In this document: positions 9,187-18,147 of the stretch, in pieces | How positions within the stretch are numbered: position 1 is the stretch's first letter | Layout of the letters: each line of letters opens with the position of its first letter | Origin: Tieghemiomyces parasiticus | Lineage: Eukaryota > Kickxellomycota > Dimargaritomycetes > Dimargaritales > Dimargaritaceae | Reading direction: 5' to 3' | DNA length: 19,201 nt | Assembly: GCA_027575765.1 (NCBI GenBank) | Contig: JANBPT010000917.1 | Coordinates: 1 to 19,201, forward strand | The notes under the pieces: generated by a model | Databases searched by the model: none | Seen by the model: the letters and a program-made list of their open reading frames with translations, nothing else | What the model was told of the DNA's origin: nothing | Made by a program: the position numbers and the translations under genes

Positions 9187-9380
9187 CGATTAGTGATCTG
9201 TCGGTGGTCTATGATTGTCAGTCTATATCCGTTCGAAAGGCCAGCCGGGAAAAACGCCCTTACCGAGTAAAGCGCTCACCACCTGACCGACTGGTTTGTT
9301 CCTACGCTTTACACCATACTCCCCTGTATTCCTTATAACGTTTCTACACGCAAGATACCGCAGGGCGGGGTTTTAACGGG

Positions 9381-10749
9381 CTACTCGCTGTAGTCAGGGA
9401 GAACAGACTGTGGACTGTATGATGGCAGATCGTACTGCGGCTCGTCCCAGGCCCGATGTACCAAGTCCCCGTCACGATTCTGCCTAGTACGCACTAGCCT
9501 AGAAAATTCAGCATTGAACGCGACGAACCGTAATCCGTCGTCCGCCCCACCGAAATGCATAAACCCGTTTTGGTACGTCGGCCGCCAGTTACGTAATAAG
9601 GCCTCGGAGTGGTCGCGTACACCACCATTGTACAGCGACTTGAGTCGCTCGTCATTCGATTCCGTCACGAGAGCCGCTAAATTGGCCCCACCGTCTAGCA
9701 AGATGGCCATCGCGTGGAGATAGATAACGTTTACGTCGGCCACGTAAGGGGCGATCTCGTGCAGGGCTCTCAGGATAGCTTTGTGGCAACCACGATTGAC
9801 GAGAAACGCAAGGGAGAGGGACACCAGCTGCTGACGCAAGTTCAGCCGGATAGCGCGCCGTGCCGACCGACTGAGCGGCGGGGAGCTCCCCGTGATGATC
9901 CGGGCCAGATCGTCGTCGTAGTTGGCCAGGGCATGTTTGATAGCGGCATCCAGTACTTTGCCATGCCAGAAGTAAAGCAGAATACCACGTGCCAGATGCT
10001 CCTTTCGGTCGAAGCGAAAGTCTAGGGCAGCGAGGATTGGAAACATGCGGATGCGGCGGGAACGGCGGGCGCGGCTGTAATCGACCCATGAGCAGAGGTC
10101 CAGCCTAGAGGTTAGCCATTGCTGAAGGTCGACCGAATCGCGGGGGCTACCGCGATACAGCCAATCAACCGCATAACGGACACTCCAGGTCGAGGAATCG
10201 GATGTATCGCTAAGGATACCCTGAGCGGCCTGCATAACCAAGGGAGTAATGAGGTACTGGATAAACCCGGCCAGTTCTTCAACTTTAGGCCCGAATTCCA
10301 GTTCCGTCTGCCAGGGTTTGAAGAAAACGATGTCGGCTATACGGTTAAGAATCTGGCGGGGAAGATGAGGGCCGGGGGGGGGTCATTTAAATTATCGCAG
10401 CAACTAGGATTAATCACACAAGCTCTCCTTGGAGGTATAAATAATGGCCAGGTTACCTGAAGGGTTCTGCTTGGAATGCCTAGTAGGATTACAAATTACT
10501 ACTGCACAATACACTTCGTACATTTTTCTCGTAGCTACTCACGGATGAGTCTATCCGCCTCCCCGTGATTGCCGAATGCGTTGGCCCCTGCGATGCTGAC
10601 TCGTTCGTGAGCACCATCGGCTCAGGCCCCGTTAGTGTCGAAGGCACAAGGCCTATGGCATCTGGTGGGCCTTGATCGTAGTACGTGGTCGTCAGTACGG
10701 GGGTACATGTAGCGGTTAGGGCTAACATACCGAACAATGTGGCTCGCAT
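9381..10749 (-). CDS. Secreted protein of unknown family (392 residues), two exons
   Basis: Exon 1 (10749-10543) starts with ATG and encodes a signal peptide (MRATLFGMLALTATCTPVLT), then a Pro/Thr/Ser-rich stretch with one sequon (NES, about residue 49). It ends at a consensus donor GTGAGT. Exon 2 (10352-9381) begins after CCCCGCCAG. Both boundaries are phase 0 and the 190-base intron has ATGACC followed by a pyrimidine-rich tract, so the join is well supported. The mature protein appears helical: it has an Arg cluster (RARRSRRIR), a region rich in Leu and Ala, few cysteines (LDLCSWVD, NRGCHK), and a Tyr/Pro/Ser tail (QYDLPSYSPQ). No known domain was recognised. A TATATAAG box lies about 182 bases upstream. 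No convincing similarity to the other secreted proteins in the window was seen. Confidence 0.75.
10374..10382. repeat. Poly-G tract (poly-C on the sense strand) inside an intron
   Basis: Nine G in a row on the plus strand, in the intron of the minus-strand secreted gene, just after its branch-like ATGACC. On the sense strand it forms part of the pyrimidine tract. Confidence 0.7.
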
Positions 10750-10923
10750 GGTCAGATGTAGTAATTAAAAATATGTTTGTTGGATACTTTGCGGTGCAGG
10801 TTATAAAAACAACATGTGCCATCTAGCGGGGCGGCGACGGTTAGAAAAACGAGGCTAATCTAGGTAAGAATGGGCAGATAAATTTGACACGAGGTTGTAG
10901 GTGTAATCGGTACGAGGTTTAAG

Positions 10924-10931
10924 CTTATATA
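10924..10931 (-). promoter_or_regulatory. TATA box TATATAAG of the two-exon secreted gene
   Basis: Perfect TATATAAG on the minus strand, 182 bases upstream of the ATG at 10749. The same octamer precedes the small secreted gene at 17500. Confidence 0.55.
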
Positions 10932-12912
10932 GTCCGAGATTCAAGGCTGGAAATGGCTAGTACTCCCGCCAGAATAAAAATAGTCTGTTCCGGAACTCAG
11001 GTTACAAGTGAGCGGGGTATACGTTACCGTAAATGGTAGGGAGGTCGAGTAGCTAGGGGGTTGTGAAAAATGGGGTGAGTCGGAGGTTTAAGAATGAAAG
11101 ACGCTTATTATGTCGGGCCGTGACATCCTAGGGGATTCCCTGCCGTATATTTGTGTGGAGGAGTGAGGGGACCGAAATTGATATAGGGCACCATGGCGTT
11201 TGCCTTGTCGACTGAACAGGCGACGGTTGCGTATGTTCAAGTCAGTCCTTGACATAATAGCAGTAGTGGGGCCTTGGAAGTGTAGGGTTGCGGCACAGTA
11301 GTACTAGACGAGGAAAAGAGGCGACCGCCACCGGCGCGCAAGCTTATATGAGTGTAGGGAATGGGCGTCAGGATTAAGTTTAGGCGGTAATGATAGAGAC
11401 CCCCTGACTTGATTGGTCTGTGGAACCTAGGACGAAGGTCGTAAGGTTGAGCCTCCTTTCCCTTCGCCTCGCCGATTATAGACAGATCCCTCTTTCGTTT
11501 CTCAACTCTTTTCGGGGTATGGCGGGTCATCGGTCCCTTCCGTACTACATCTCCGGTTAGCTGTTTGAAACAAGCGGAGGGGAACTTAATAGGGCCTTTA
11601 AGTGTAACGACGGCGTGTCTTCCTGACTAAATATCCCCCTTGTGCCTGCAGCCTTAGAAATGGGGACCTCTGCCCCTTCGAAACTAGTAAATAGGTTGCA
11701 GTATAGAGACTAGTCCCCGTCAGGACGAGATTGTCGATCGCATTCTGCCCCTTTGCCGCCATTATTTTGAAAACGGTTTTTCAAGATATGATTTCAAACC
11801 GAGCTGTTATATCTAGGGCTTGAGAAACGCCGGAATGTATAATAAATAGTTCAGAGAAAAGTAGTATGTTAATGATCTAATAGCTGCATTATAATTACCA
11901 AAGATATTACCTTACTATGGTGCTCGTATCTCGGATGACAACGGGCTGGATCTTTACTAAAGTATTTGAAAGTATAATGGGACATAATCCCTGAGCAGAG
12001 CCAAGGCGTATTTTATTGATGAATCGGACACTGGTGGGAAGGGGAGGGGAGCCTCCGGGACCGTACAATGTCTGCTCGGCCTCTCTTTGACCGAGTCTAT
12101 TCGGCTCGGAGGAAATGCGTCAAGAAGCGGGGACATATCGGATGGGCTAGGTAGCGGTGCTGATTTCTCATTAGCGTTGGAGCATATAGGTGGGAAGAGG
12201 TAGGGTAGTAGAAGCAGATTATGAATTTTGGATCATGTCCACTGTCGATTTAGCAAAGCGTGATAATTATACTAATTATTTGTATTACGCTATCCTCGGG
12301 AAGGGAACTCTGGCTCCACGGCCGACCTGGGAGTCTTACCGACATGGAATAACGAGGTAGTGCATGCGTTGTAGCAGTAACACGGACGCTTGACGAAGTG
12401 ACAGGAGGAAATCAAGCGCCCCTGGACCTTGCTAACGCCAGAAGAGAAGGGTGGGATCCTAATTTGCTCTATTTTCTGTTCGCTGCTACTGTGTTGTATT
12501 AGTCTGAATATGTCAAATTACGGAGCAGAAAGGATACGGTAACAAAGTCAGAATATGCTGGTAGGGGGGAACTAGAAGACTTGAAGCTGAACCTCAACCT
12601 GGAGAGAATGTGCGGCAGGGACCTGATGGGAGGAAGAGATGAGTTCGTTTGGTCGAGGATAAGTGTCCCCGCTAGACCAGTGTATGGGGTGGCGTGTCCG
12701 CCTCTCACCTGTTGGTCTTTGACGGTCCGGCAGGTTCTAGGGGTCAGAGGTGGTCGGCCCTCCTCACTCACACCACACAATAGTACCCGCAGGCATCACC
12801 CTCACCCTACCGTGACGGTCACATTACTCCCGGACAACTTAGTTTGTACACCCTCCCCCTTCACTTCATCGTTAATTCCGCGGTTTAGGGGAACGTCTTC
12901 ATCCACTTGGTC

Positions 12913-12927
12913 TATATATATATATAT
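12913..12927. repeat. (TA)n microsatellite
   Basis: Alternating TA run of 15 bases, over 600 bases before the DHHC gene start and not obviously its core promoter. Confidence 0.7.
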
Positions 12928-13207
12928 CCATCAGCGGGATGTGGCACGCTGTGTCCTGGCCCTACCATCCCAGGATGAGTTCTTTGTGGGTGTAAAATTG
13001 GGAGGAGGGGTGGGGGATGGTCTATGTTAATGAGGCCACAAAAAGTGACCACCCACGCCTAGGAAATTATCCAGCTGGATGGGATGGAGATGGGCAGGTT
13101 AACCTGGTAAGTGTAATTCAGAGCCAGCAGGGCAGTTGAGAGGGGCGTGCGCCTTTCCTCGGCTTCGCAACGTGGAGGGGGAAACCCAGGTAGCCGAGCG
13201 CTAACTG

Positions 13208-13243
13208 TGGCCATTGTGTTTACCCCCACACTCAATGGCCAAT
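13208..13243. promoter_or_regulatory. Inverted repeat with CCAAT box upstream of the DHHC gene
   Basis: TGGCCATTG (13208-13216) and CAATGGCCA (13233-13241) are exact inverted copies 16 bases apart, and the second runs into a CCAAT box (13239-13243). They lie about 300 bases before the ATG at 13540. A CCAAT-factor promoter element is plausible; the inverted repeat has no assigned factor. Confidence 0.4.
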
Positions 13244-13539
13244 CCACGTTTTTGACGTACTACGCGGCTTGACCATCTAACAATTTCCTGGAACTCGACG
13301 CAAGCTGTCGCTCCCGTAAAGATGTGGGTTTCCAGTCCCGTCGTTCTTGTCCCGCATTCCCATCTACCTCCAACCCTTTGACCGTCACCATTTCCCTCTC
13401 GCTCTGCTCTATCGCCCCGCTTCTTATTCACATCCTGAATCGCCGGGCCCCTTCCCTCCAGCTCGCACTATTCCGAGTCGTTGTTTCCCTATCTGTAGTT
13501 GGCCCCCAGCTTCCTCCATTGACATTACCAGCTCTCCCC

Positions 13540-15186
13540 ATGCAGCTCGGCCCGCTGGTCGTGACAGGCGTCTGCCTGCTCATCGCTTTCATTGGCCTGA
13601 CATCCCAGTTCTTCGTCCTGTGGGGATTCCATGGTGGCTGGACACTCGAGACCCTTATGGTCCTCGGACCATTCAACATCCTTCTGGCGCTACTGTGTTA
13701 CAACTTTTACCTCGCTTGCGCGTCGGATCCCGGCTCGGTACCCATGGGCTATGTAAGTACCATCGGCCGACTTGATACAGCCATGGGCCACGGCCATGGA
13801 TCCGACTTGATACACACCACCAGGCGCCCTGGCCTCTGTATAGGCACAACTATACACGCACCTGGCTAATCCCGAACATGTACCCTCCCCTGTTACCTTT
13901 CCGCATGTCCCATTACAACCACTCATGGACAGGAGCCACCTACCAGTGAGGGCAAAGTCCTGGTCATCGAGGTCAAGAAAAACACGGCCGGGCCACGATA
14001 CTGCCGCACCTGCAAGCGGTTCAAGCCGCCGCGGGCACACCACTGCAGCACGTGCCAGCGCTGCGTTCTCAAAATGGACCACCATTGTCCGTGGATCAAC
14101 AACTGTGTGGGCTACGGTAACTACGGACACTTCTTTCGCTTCATCGTATATGTCGACCTGGCCTGTAGCTATGTCCTGTGTGCCCTCGTCGCCCGGGTGT
14201 GGTTCGTGTACGACCGGAGAGACGACTACAATGTGTACTACACCATCATGCCCCAGCAGACCGAGGTACTGTTTCTCATCTTCAACTTCATCCTGGCCAC
14301 CGTCGTGCTCCTGCTGGTGGGGATCCTCACCATCTACCACGCCTGGCTCGTGTGGGACAATACCACCACCATTGAGACGATGGAGATCGGCCGAATCCGT
14401 AAGATGGTGCGCCGCCGCATCGTGGGTGAGCTGCAGTACCCGTATGACTTGGGCCCGGTGAAAAACTTTAAGCAGATCCTGGGTCCCTCGGTTTGGCGGT
14501 GGCTGTGGCCGCAGCCCATGCCCATCGATGGCGGTCTCACGTTCCCCATCGCCCCGCACCTTAACCCACCAGTGTATTGGCCGCCGCTCGAGAGTACCAG
14601 CTACGAGGTGTCCACCACGTGTACCAATACTGGAACCAGCGGCGATGGCCACCTCGGCAGAGCTGCTCGGTCACGTCAGCGCCGTGCCCGCCCATTTGCG
14701 CACACGGAGCGGAACCCCGAGTCATACGCCCTCCCCACCATCTCCTCACGTGTCCGAGAGCAAATGGTGCATGTCCATGTCGACGATGAATGCCCTGTCT
14801 CCACCCGTCCATACGACAGCGGCGAAGGGAGCGATGTAATCACCGACGACTATTCAGTCGACACGTACGATAGCGATGACGAGTATGATCCAGCGGCTGC
14901 TAGTGACGAGGACGATATGGCACTCCTCAACCGCCAGATTGATCGACTGGCCGAATCTAATGGGTACCACCCGTCACTACAACGCCACGATTCCGGACTC
15001 TCCGCACCAGGGCCCAGCCCCTCGTACCCACCGCCGTCGCATAGCTCCACCATTGACCCCCTACTGGCATCACCGTCGAGGGGCCAAACCGAGGGTGAAG
15101 CTACCATATTTATGGACGGCGAGCCTGTACCTGTTCAGTTTACCAGAGGATCGCTACTTGACAGGCTGGAGCGAAAGGGTCAGTAA
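13540..15186 (+). CDS. pfa4: DHHC-type protein S-palmitoyltransferase, Pfa4-like, two exons
   Basis: DHHC enzymes transfer palmitate from acyl-CoA to cysteines of target proteins. Fungal Pfa4 works in the ER membrane and is known for acylating chitin synthase III. Exon 1 (13540-13752) ends at donor GTAAGT and exon 2 (13933-15186) follows ACAG; both are phase 0, giving 488 residues. Two membrane segments (about 1-30 and 38-60) and a DPG motif (about 64-66) precede the Cys-rich domain, which has CRTC, HHCSTCQRC, and DHHC at 120-123 followed by PWINNCVG. Two more membrane segments lie at about 140-163 and 182-212. TTxE is present as TTIE (216-219), and the PaCCT-like YPYDLGPVKNFKQILG (240-255) favours Pfa4. 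The catalytic set looks complete. The last 220 residues are a Ser/Pro-rich, acidic, probably disordered tail, which makes it a longish member. ATG 13540 is the first in frame; upstream is a CT-rich leader. Confidence 0.93.
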
Positions 15187-15369
15187 GGTGGAGCGGTTGG
15201 CATTGCCCGACTAATCATCAACTGGAGGTAGACTAGACTGTCCACTTTTGTACAATGCACGTTCTTCCCATTTTTATATGTCGCTCATTTCACCCCGGTG
15301 GCTGGCGGTAGCAGTCATGTCACTTTCTTTTCCTGCTATTAGCCGCGATTCCTATGCCCCTTGCAATTC

Positions 15370-15375
15370 AATAAA
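15370..15375 (+). terminator. Poly(A) signal AATAAA of the DHHC gene
   Basis: Canonical hexamer 184 bases after the stop codon, in an AT-rich context with T-rich sequence following. Confidence 0.6.
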
Positions 15376-15681
15376 CCCCATTAAATGTTTTACCCTACCC
15401 TAACCACAGTTTTCTAAAAAAAAAATCTCACACATAGGTATGTGGCCACCCCGGAGACGACAACTAACAGGGGAATGGCCAAAAGGTATTACACATACTT
15501 TGACTCCGGGCCTATACTGTGGTGTTTTAGGGGGTTTTATGATGTGAAGAAGTATTAAAGAGACACCTGAGGCCTGGAAAAGCAACAAAATAGTGAACGA
15601 GTGAACAGTAAGAGGAAGTAAATAAACGAGATGCGTAGGAATAAAAAGTCCAACACTTTAATGCGGCAGGGAGGGGCATAA

Positions 15682-16432
15682 CCCCCCCCCCATGTCTTAT
15701 ACCGACCAGTTGTTCTATTAACTGGCCCGTTCTGGCAGAATTGAGAAATGATACCGCCAGAATGGTTCGATGCGGCGCAATGGTCTTGCACCGGCTCCGA
15801 ACCCACTGTGCTGTAACAGTGAGCCTGCGGAGGGTAACTCGGCCGGGGGGGGGGGGTGGACCTCCCACCATAATACTATGTCATATCGAGCTTTATTGAA
15901 GGTGGGCTAGCAGGGCCAAATGGTTGCAAGTTGGAGGACGAGATAAGGGGTGGTAAAAGGAGGGGGGGGGGCAGGGGACGCCGTAAAAACAAGGTAAAGC
16001 GGAATGATAAAACGAAATAAATACTGAAGAGAAGAGATGTGGCTGGGTGTGTAGCCCGAGGGGAGAAGCAACTAGAAAAAGGCCGAGAGTGGGTCGTAGG
16101 CAAGCAGGCCAGTTAGAAATAAAGGAACAGCATTTATTACACATTTGACGAATCCGCTGTTTATGGCCAATTCGCCGTTTTTAACTAAGTGTAGTTTATA
16201 AGAGATGATGCAAAACTGTTTGGCGTAGCTTGAGGCGTTTGAGTTGGAGACTTTTCCCGTGGGGGTTAAGATCCAAGTCCAGTCGAGTCCTCTTTCAAAG
16301 TCTGAAGGCCACCGCCTGCCTGATTCTCAAAGAGTAGGGGTAAGAGGTGATGGAAGTTGGCACATTTCATCGAGAAGCCTGGGTCGGACGGGAGGCGGCT
16401 TTCTTTGACTGGGAGGCTTCATGGGGGGGGGG
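15682..16432. repeat. Cluster of poly-G/poly-C tracts
   Basis: Four homopolymer runs occur in about 750 bases: C10 (15682-15691), G12 (15845-15856), G10 (15962-15971) and G10 (16423-16432). All are non-coding. Similar runs elsewhere are G9 at 3962-3970 (in an intron), G9 at 8030-8038, G8 at 8907-8914 and G9 at 10374-10382 (in an intron). Confidence 0.8.
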
Positions 16433-16446
16433 CGCCTTAGTTACAA
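16036..16446. repeat. Diverged direct repeat, copy 1, with a minus-strand coding relic
   Basis: This stretch aligns along its whole length with 18148-18549 in the same orientation, with small indels; in the best stretches about four of five bases match. On the minus strand it encodes protein-like pieces that match copy 2 once frameshifts are allowed: LPLLFENQ, then GRRWPSDFERGLD, then PHGKSLQLKRLKLRQT, ending at TAA (16198-16196). The pieces lie in different frames, so this copy is broken. Differences from copy 2 within RRxPSDFE are largely at third codon positions, as expected if the ancestor was a protein-coding 3' exon followed by its 3' UTR. No known family was recognised. Confidence 0.65.
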
Positions 16447-17335
16447 TAGCAGCAGACCGGTATCATTCGATTCATCATATGACAGAGGGTACTGTCGCCG
16501 TCGTTTGTTCAGGGTTCTGAAGCAAGGCAGGGCACACCTTTATTTACACAGCGATAAAACGAGTAACCCGACTCTGAGTGGGGTGAAGCGATGTACTGGT
16601 GAAGACACTCCGTGGCAGCGTGAAGTGCCGGAGGAGCAGCGCTAGAATATTGAGGTCCTGGGCTTCACGGGTTGCAATATCTGCACCGTTGGTGGGACCT
16701 CTGACCCTGGAGCAGAGGTTCACTCGTAAAGCGGTCGGTCGGCTCCTCTCGGGGCTCGGGGGTTAAGTTCTGGTCCCACTGATCTCTCCGTTTGGCCGTC
16801 GCCTTGGCCACTCACCCTTTATGAGGAGGTGGAGGGAGGGGCGAACTCAATACATCTACCACATCAGTCGTAGTACAGTAGAAGAAAAGAAGGAAGGGAG
16901 GAGGCGGCTCACGCGCTGGTCCCGAGGACCCTGGTGGACCGGGAGTATACGTAGTATAAAAATAGTTTTCGACGGAGGAAGAAAGGGGCGAAGCTACGTG
17001 AACCGTAGCGGTCTCCTCCACGTACGTCTAACAGCGCATACAATTAAGGCTGCAACTCGATGGTCGCACCAGATAATCCTTTCAGAAGCAGAGGGCATGG
17101 GGCCCCTAGTGGTTACTAGAGCCTCGAGTTTTCTATTTTTCTCGCTGCAGCATTGTGGTGGCCGTGCGGTGAGGCCTTGGGTTGACCCTCCACCTACCCC
17201 AAGTGAAGCGCCGGCAGGCCTGGTGGTGCACACGTAGCCTCACATTGCCGCCTGTCCTTCCTCCCCACCGCAACGAAGGAGTCCGGTTAAAAAGATAACC
17301 AAGGCAATATATAGAAGCCCAGCACCACACAAAGC

Positions 17336-17343
17336 TATATAAG
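17336..17343 (+). promoter_or_regulatory. TATA box TATATAAG of the small secreted gene
   Basis: Perfect TATATAAG 164 bases before the ATG at 17500; a second TATA-like AATATATAG lies about 30 bases further upstream. A C-rich leader follows, as in the other genes of the window. Confidence 0.6.
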
Positions 17344-17499
17344 TGGTGCGACCTACCCGCCATCCAAGTCATAATATCACTCGTCCTCTCCACCATTACC
17401 AGTCCTTGACTTACGCCCCCTAACGGCTTACGCTGTAAAACTCTGACACCCTTTATAACTTTCCACCCCTCACCCTCACCAGCTCGCACCTCCCGCACC

Positions 17500-17802
17500 A
17501 TGAAGGTCGCTGCTATCTTTGTTGTCGCTGCCCTAACAAGTCCCGCCCTGGCCATCAGCGAGAATTTGCTAATGCAGACACAGCCGTACCTGATCGCCAG
17601 CCCTTTTTCATCCGGTACCAGGCCGGAAAATCCCTCCAAGGAAGTCTCCTCGGGGGTATTGCCTACCGCCAGCCAGCACCGCAGATTCCGCCAGGATTTT
17701 GGCTTTGACGCCAGGATGTTTGGTAACGACAAAGAACACGGTGCGAATGTCAAAAAGTACTTTGAATCTCTCAACTCAGCCAACCTGGACAAGACTGTGT
17801 AA
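17500..17802 (+). CDS. Small secreted protein of unknown family (100 residues)
   Basis: A single-exon gene with a strong start context (GCACCATGAAG). Residues 1-18 (MKVAAIFVVAALTSPALA) form a textbook signal peptide with an ALA cleavage site, leaving about 82 residues. The mature chain has no cysteine, is rich in Ser, Pro, Asn and Lys, and includes HRRFRQDFGFDARMFG and KKYFESLNSANLDK. It has no repeats or membrane anchor. The HRRFR stretch could be a basic processing site, so a precursor of a secreted peptide is one possibility; this is inference. A TATATAAG promoter lies upstream and AATAAA at 18071. A long antisense frame (17133-17810) crosses it but has no support. Confidence 0.75.
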   Translation: MKVAAIFVVAALTSPALAISENLLMQTQPYLIASPFSSGTRPENPSKEVSSGVLPTASQHRRFRQDFGFDARMFGNDKEHGANVKKYFESLNSANLDKTV

Positions 17803-18070
17803 AATAACAACCTTCAAAAAAAAGGAAGTTAAGAAGGTGGCTAGATAAACTCGAATCTGCTCCTCGCCCTTTGTGGCCATGCTGTGTTGAAACTGGAGGT
17901 GTATAGTCGGCGGTGTAAAGATAAAGTTTATTAGTAAAGGTCTATGTGTAATTGACCCACTGTCTCTGGAAGACAACAGATGGCCAGGGCCCCTGTATGT
18001 CAATTTACTTAACGTAATGAAGCAGGTTGTGGTGTTTGCATGACCATGTAAACTTTAGAGATGCCGTAGG

Positions 18071-18076
18071 AATAAA
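18071..18076 (+). terminator. Possible poly(A) signal of the small secreted gene
   Basis: AATAAA 269 bases past the stop codon, the first canonical hexamer downstream. A variant signal nearer the stop cannot be excluded. Confidence 0.35.
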
Positions 18077-18147
18077 TATTGAACCAAAGAGTGTTGATGT
18101 AATGATGCCTAATCAAGAAATTATGGTAGAGACACCCATAGTATTAT

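Larger units (their letters stand above)
7374..9380. other. Intergenic spacer between two convergent secreted genes
   Basis: About 2.0 kb between genes transcribed towards each other. It contains the AATAAA of the upstream gene (7594-7599), two short inverted repeats (7631-7660), coding-like fragments at 7772-8001 (-) and 8618-8917 (+), and two poly-G runs (8030-8038 and 8907-8914). Neither fragment joins into a full gene. Frames at 8924-9338 (+) were examined and not accepted. Confidence 0.5.
10750..13539. other. Long intergenic region with the promoters of two divergent genes
   Basis: 2.8 kb, with AT-rich stretches around 11750-12000. It holds the TATATAAG box of the minus-strand gene (10931-10924), a TA microsatellite (12913-12927), and an inverted repeat with CCAAT near the DHHC gene (13208-13243). 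The largest open frames, about 90-150 codons at 11237-11530 and 12499-13030, are low-complexity or overlap on both strands and are not accepted as genes. No RNA gene was seen. Confidence 0.55.
15187..17499. other. Intergenic region with G/C homopolymers and repeat copy 1
   Basis: About 2.3 kb. It contains the AATAAA of the DHHC gene (15370-15375), telomere-like CCCTACCCTAACC (15393-15405), four poly-G/C tracts (15682-16432), copy 1 of a diverged repeat (16036-16446), and the TATATAAG box of the small secreted gene. A minus-strand frame at 16544-16706 has coding-like codons (ATREAQDLNILALLLRHF) after a possible acceptor CTCCAG, but no first exon with an ATG could be found. The rest shows nothing I can support. 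Confidence 0.5.

Noticed and set aside
8924..9338. Two overlapping plus-strand frames between 8924 and 9338
   Set aside because: The region is rich in CGGTC/GACCG-like words. Neither frame has a recognisable motif, a sensible start or phase-matched splice sites.
6342..10749. Possible homology between the two larger secreted proteins
   Set aside because: A weak match (G-x-H-x-A-x-x-x-L followed by DV-x-V) can be drawn between helical parts, but it is too short and gapped to claim a family.
11237..11530. 97-codon minus-strand frame with a true ATG (MTRHTPKRVEKRKRD)
   Set aside because: The basic start looks protein-like, but the second half is low-complexity. No promoter, splice site or known motif supports it.
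12581..13030. 149-codon plus-strand frame in the long spacer
   Set aside because: It has low-complexity composition, runs through a TA microsatellite and G-rich sequence, and a minus-strand frame overlaps it. No coding-like codon choice.
13690..14652. 320-codon antisense frame over the DHHC gene
   Set aside because: His/Asp/Gly-rich shadow of a high-GC coding exon. The sense strand has the complete DHHC domain.
15755..15790. GGTTCGAT resembling a tRNA B box
   Set aside because: No A box at the right distance and no pairing acceptor stem, so not a tRNA.
17133..17810. 225-codon antisense frame over the small secreted gene
   Set aside because: It starts beyond the end of the plus-strand gene and runs through its coding sequence and promoter in antisense. 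The plus strand has the signal peptide, Kozak context and TATA box, and the antisense product has no recognisable feature.
17776..18003. Minus-strand start MATKGEEQIRVYLATF near 17881
   Set aside because: It has a good-looking ATG, but the frame runs into the coding end of the small secreted gene and has no donor site.
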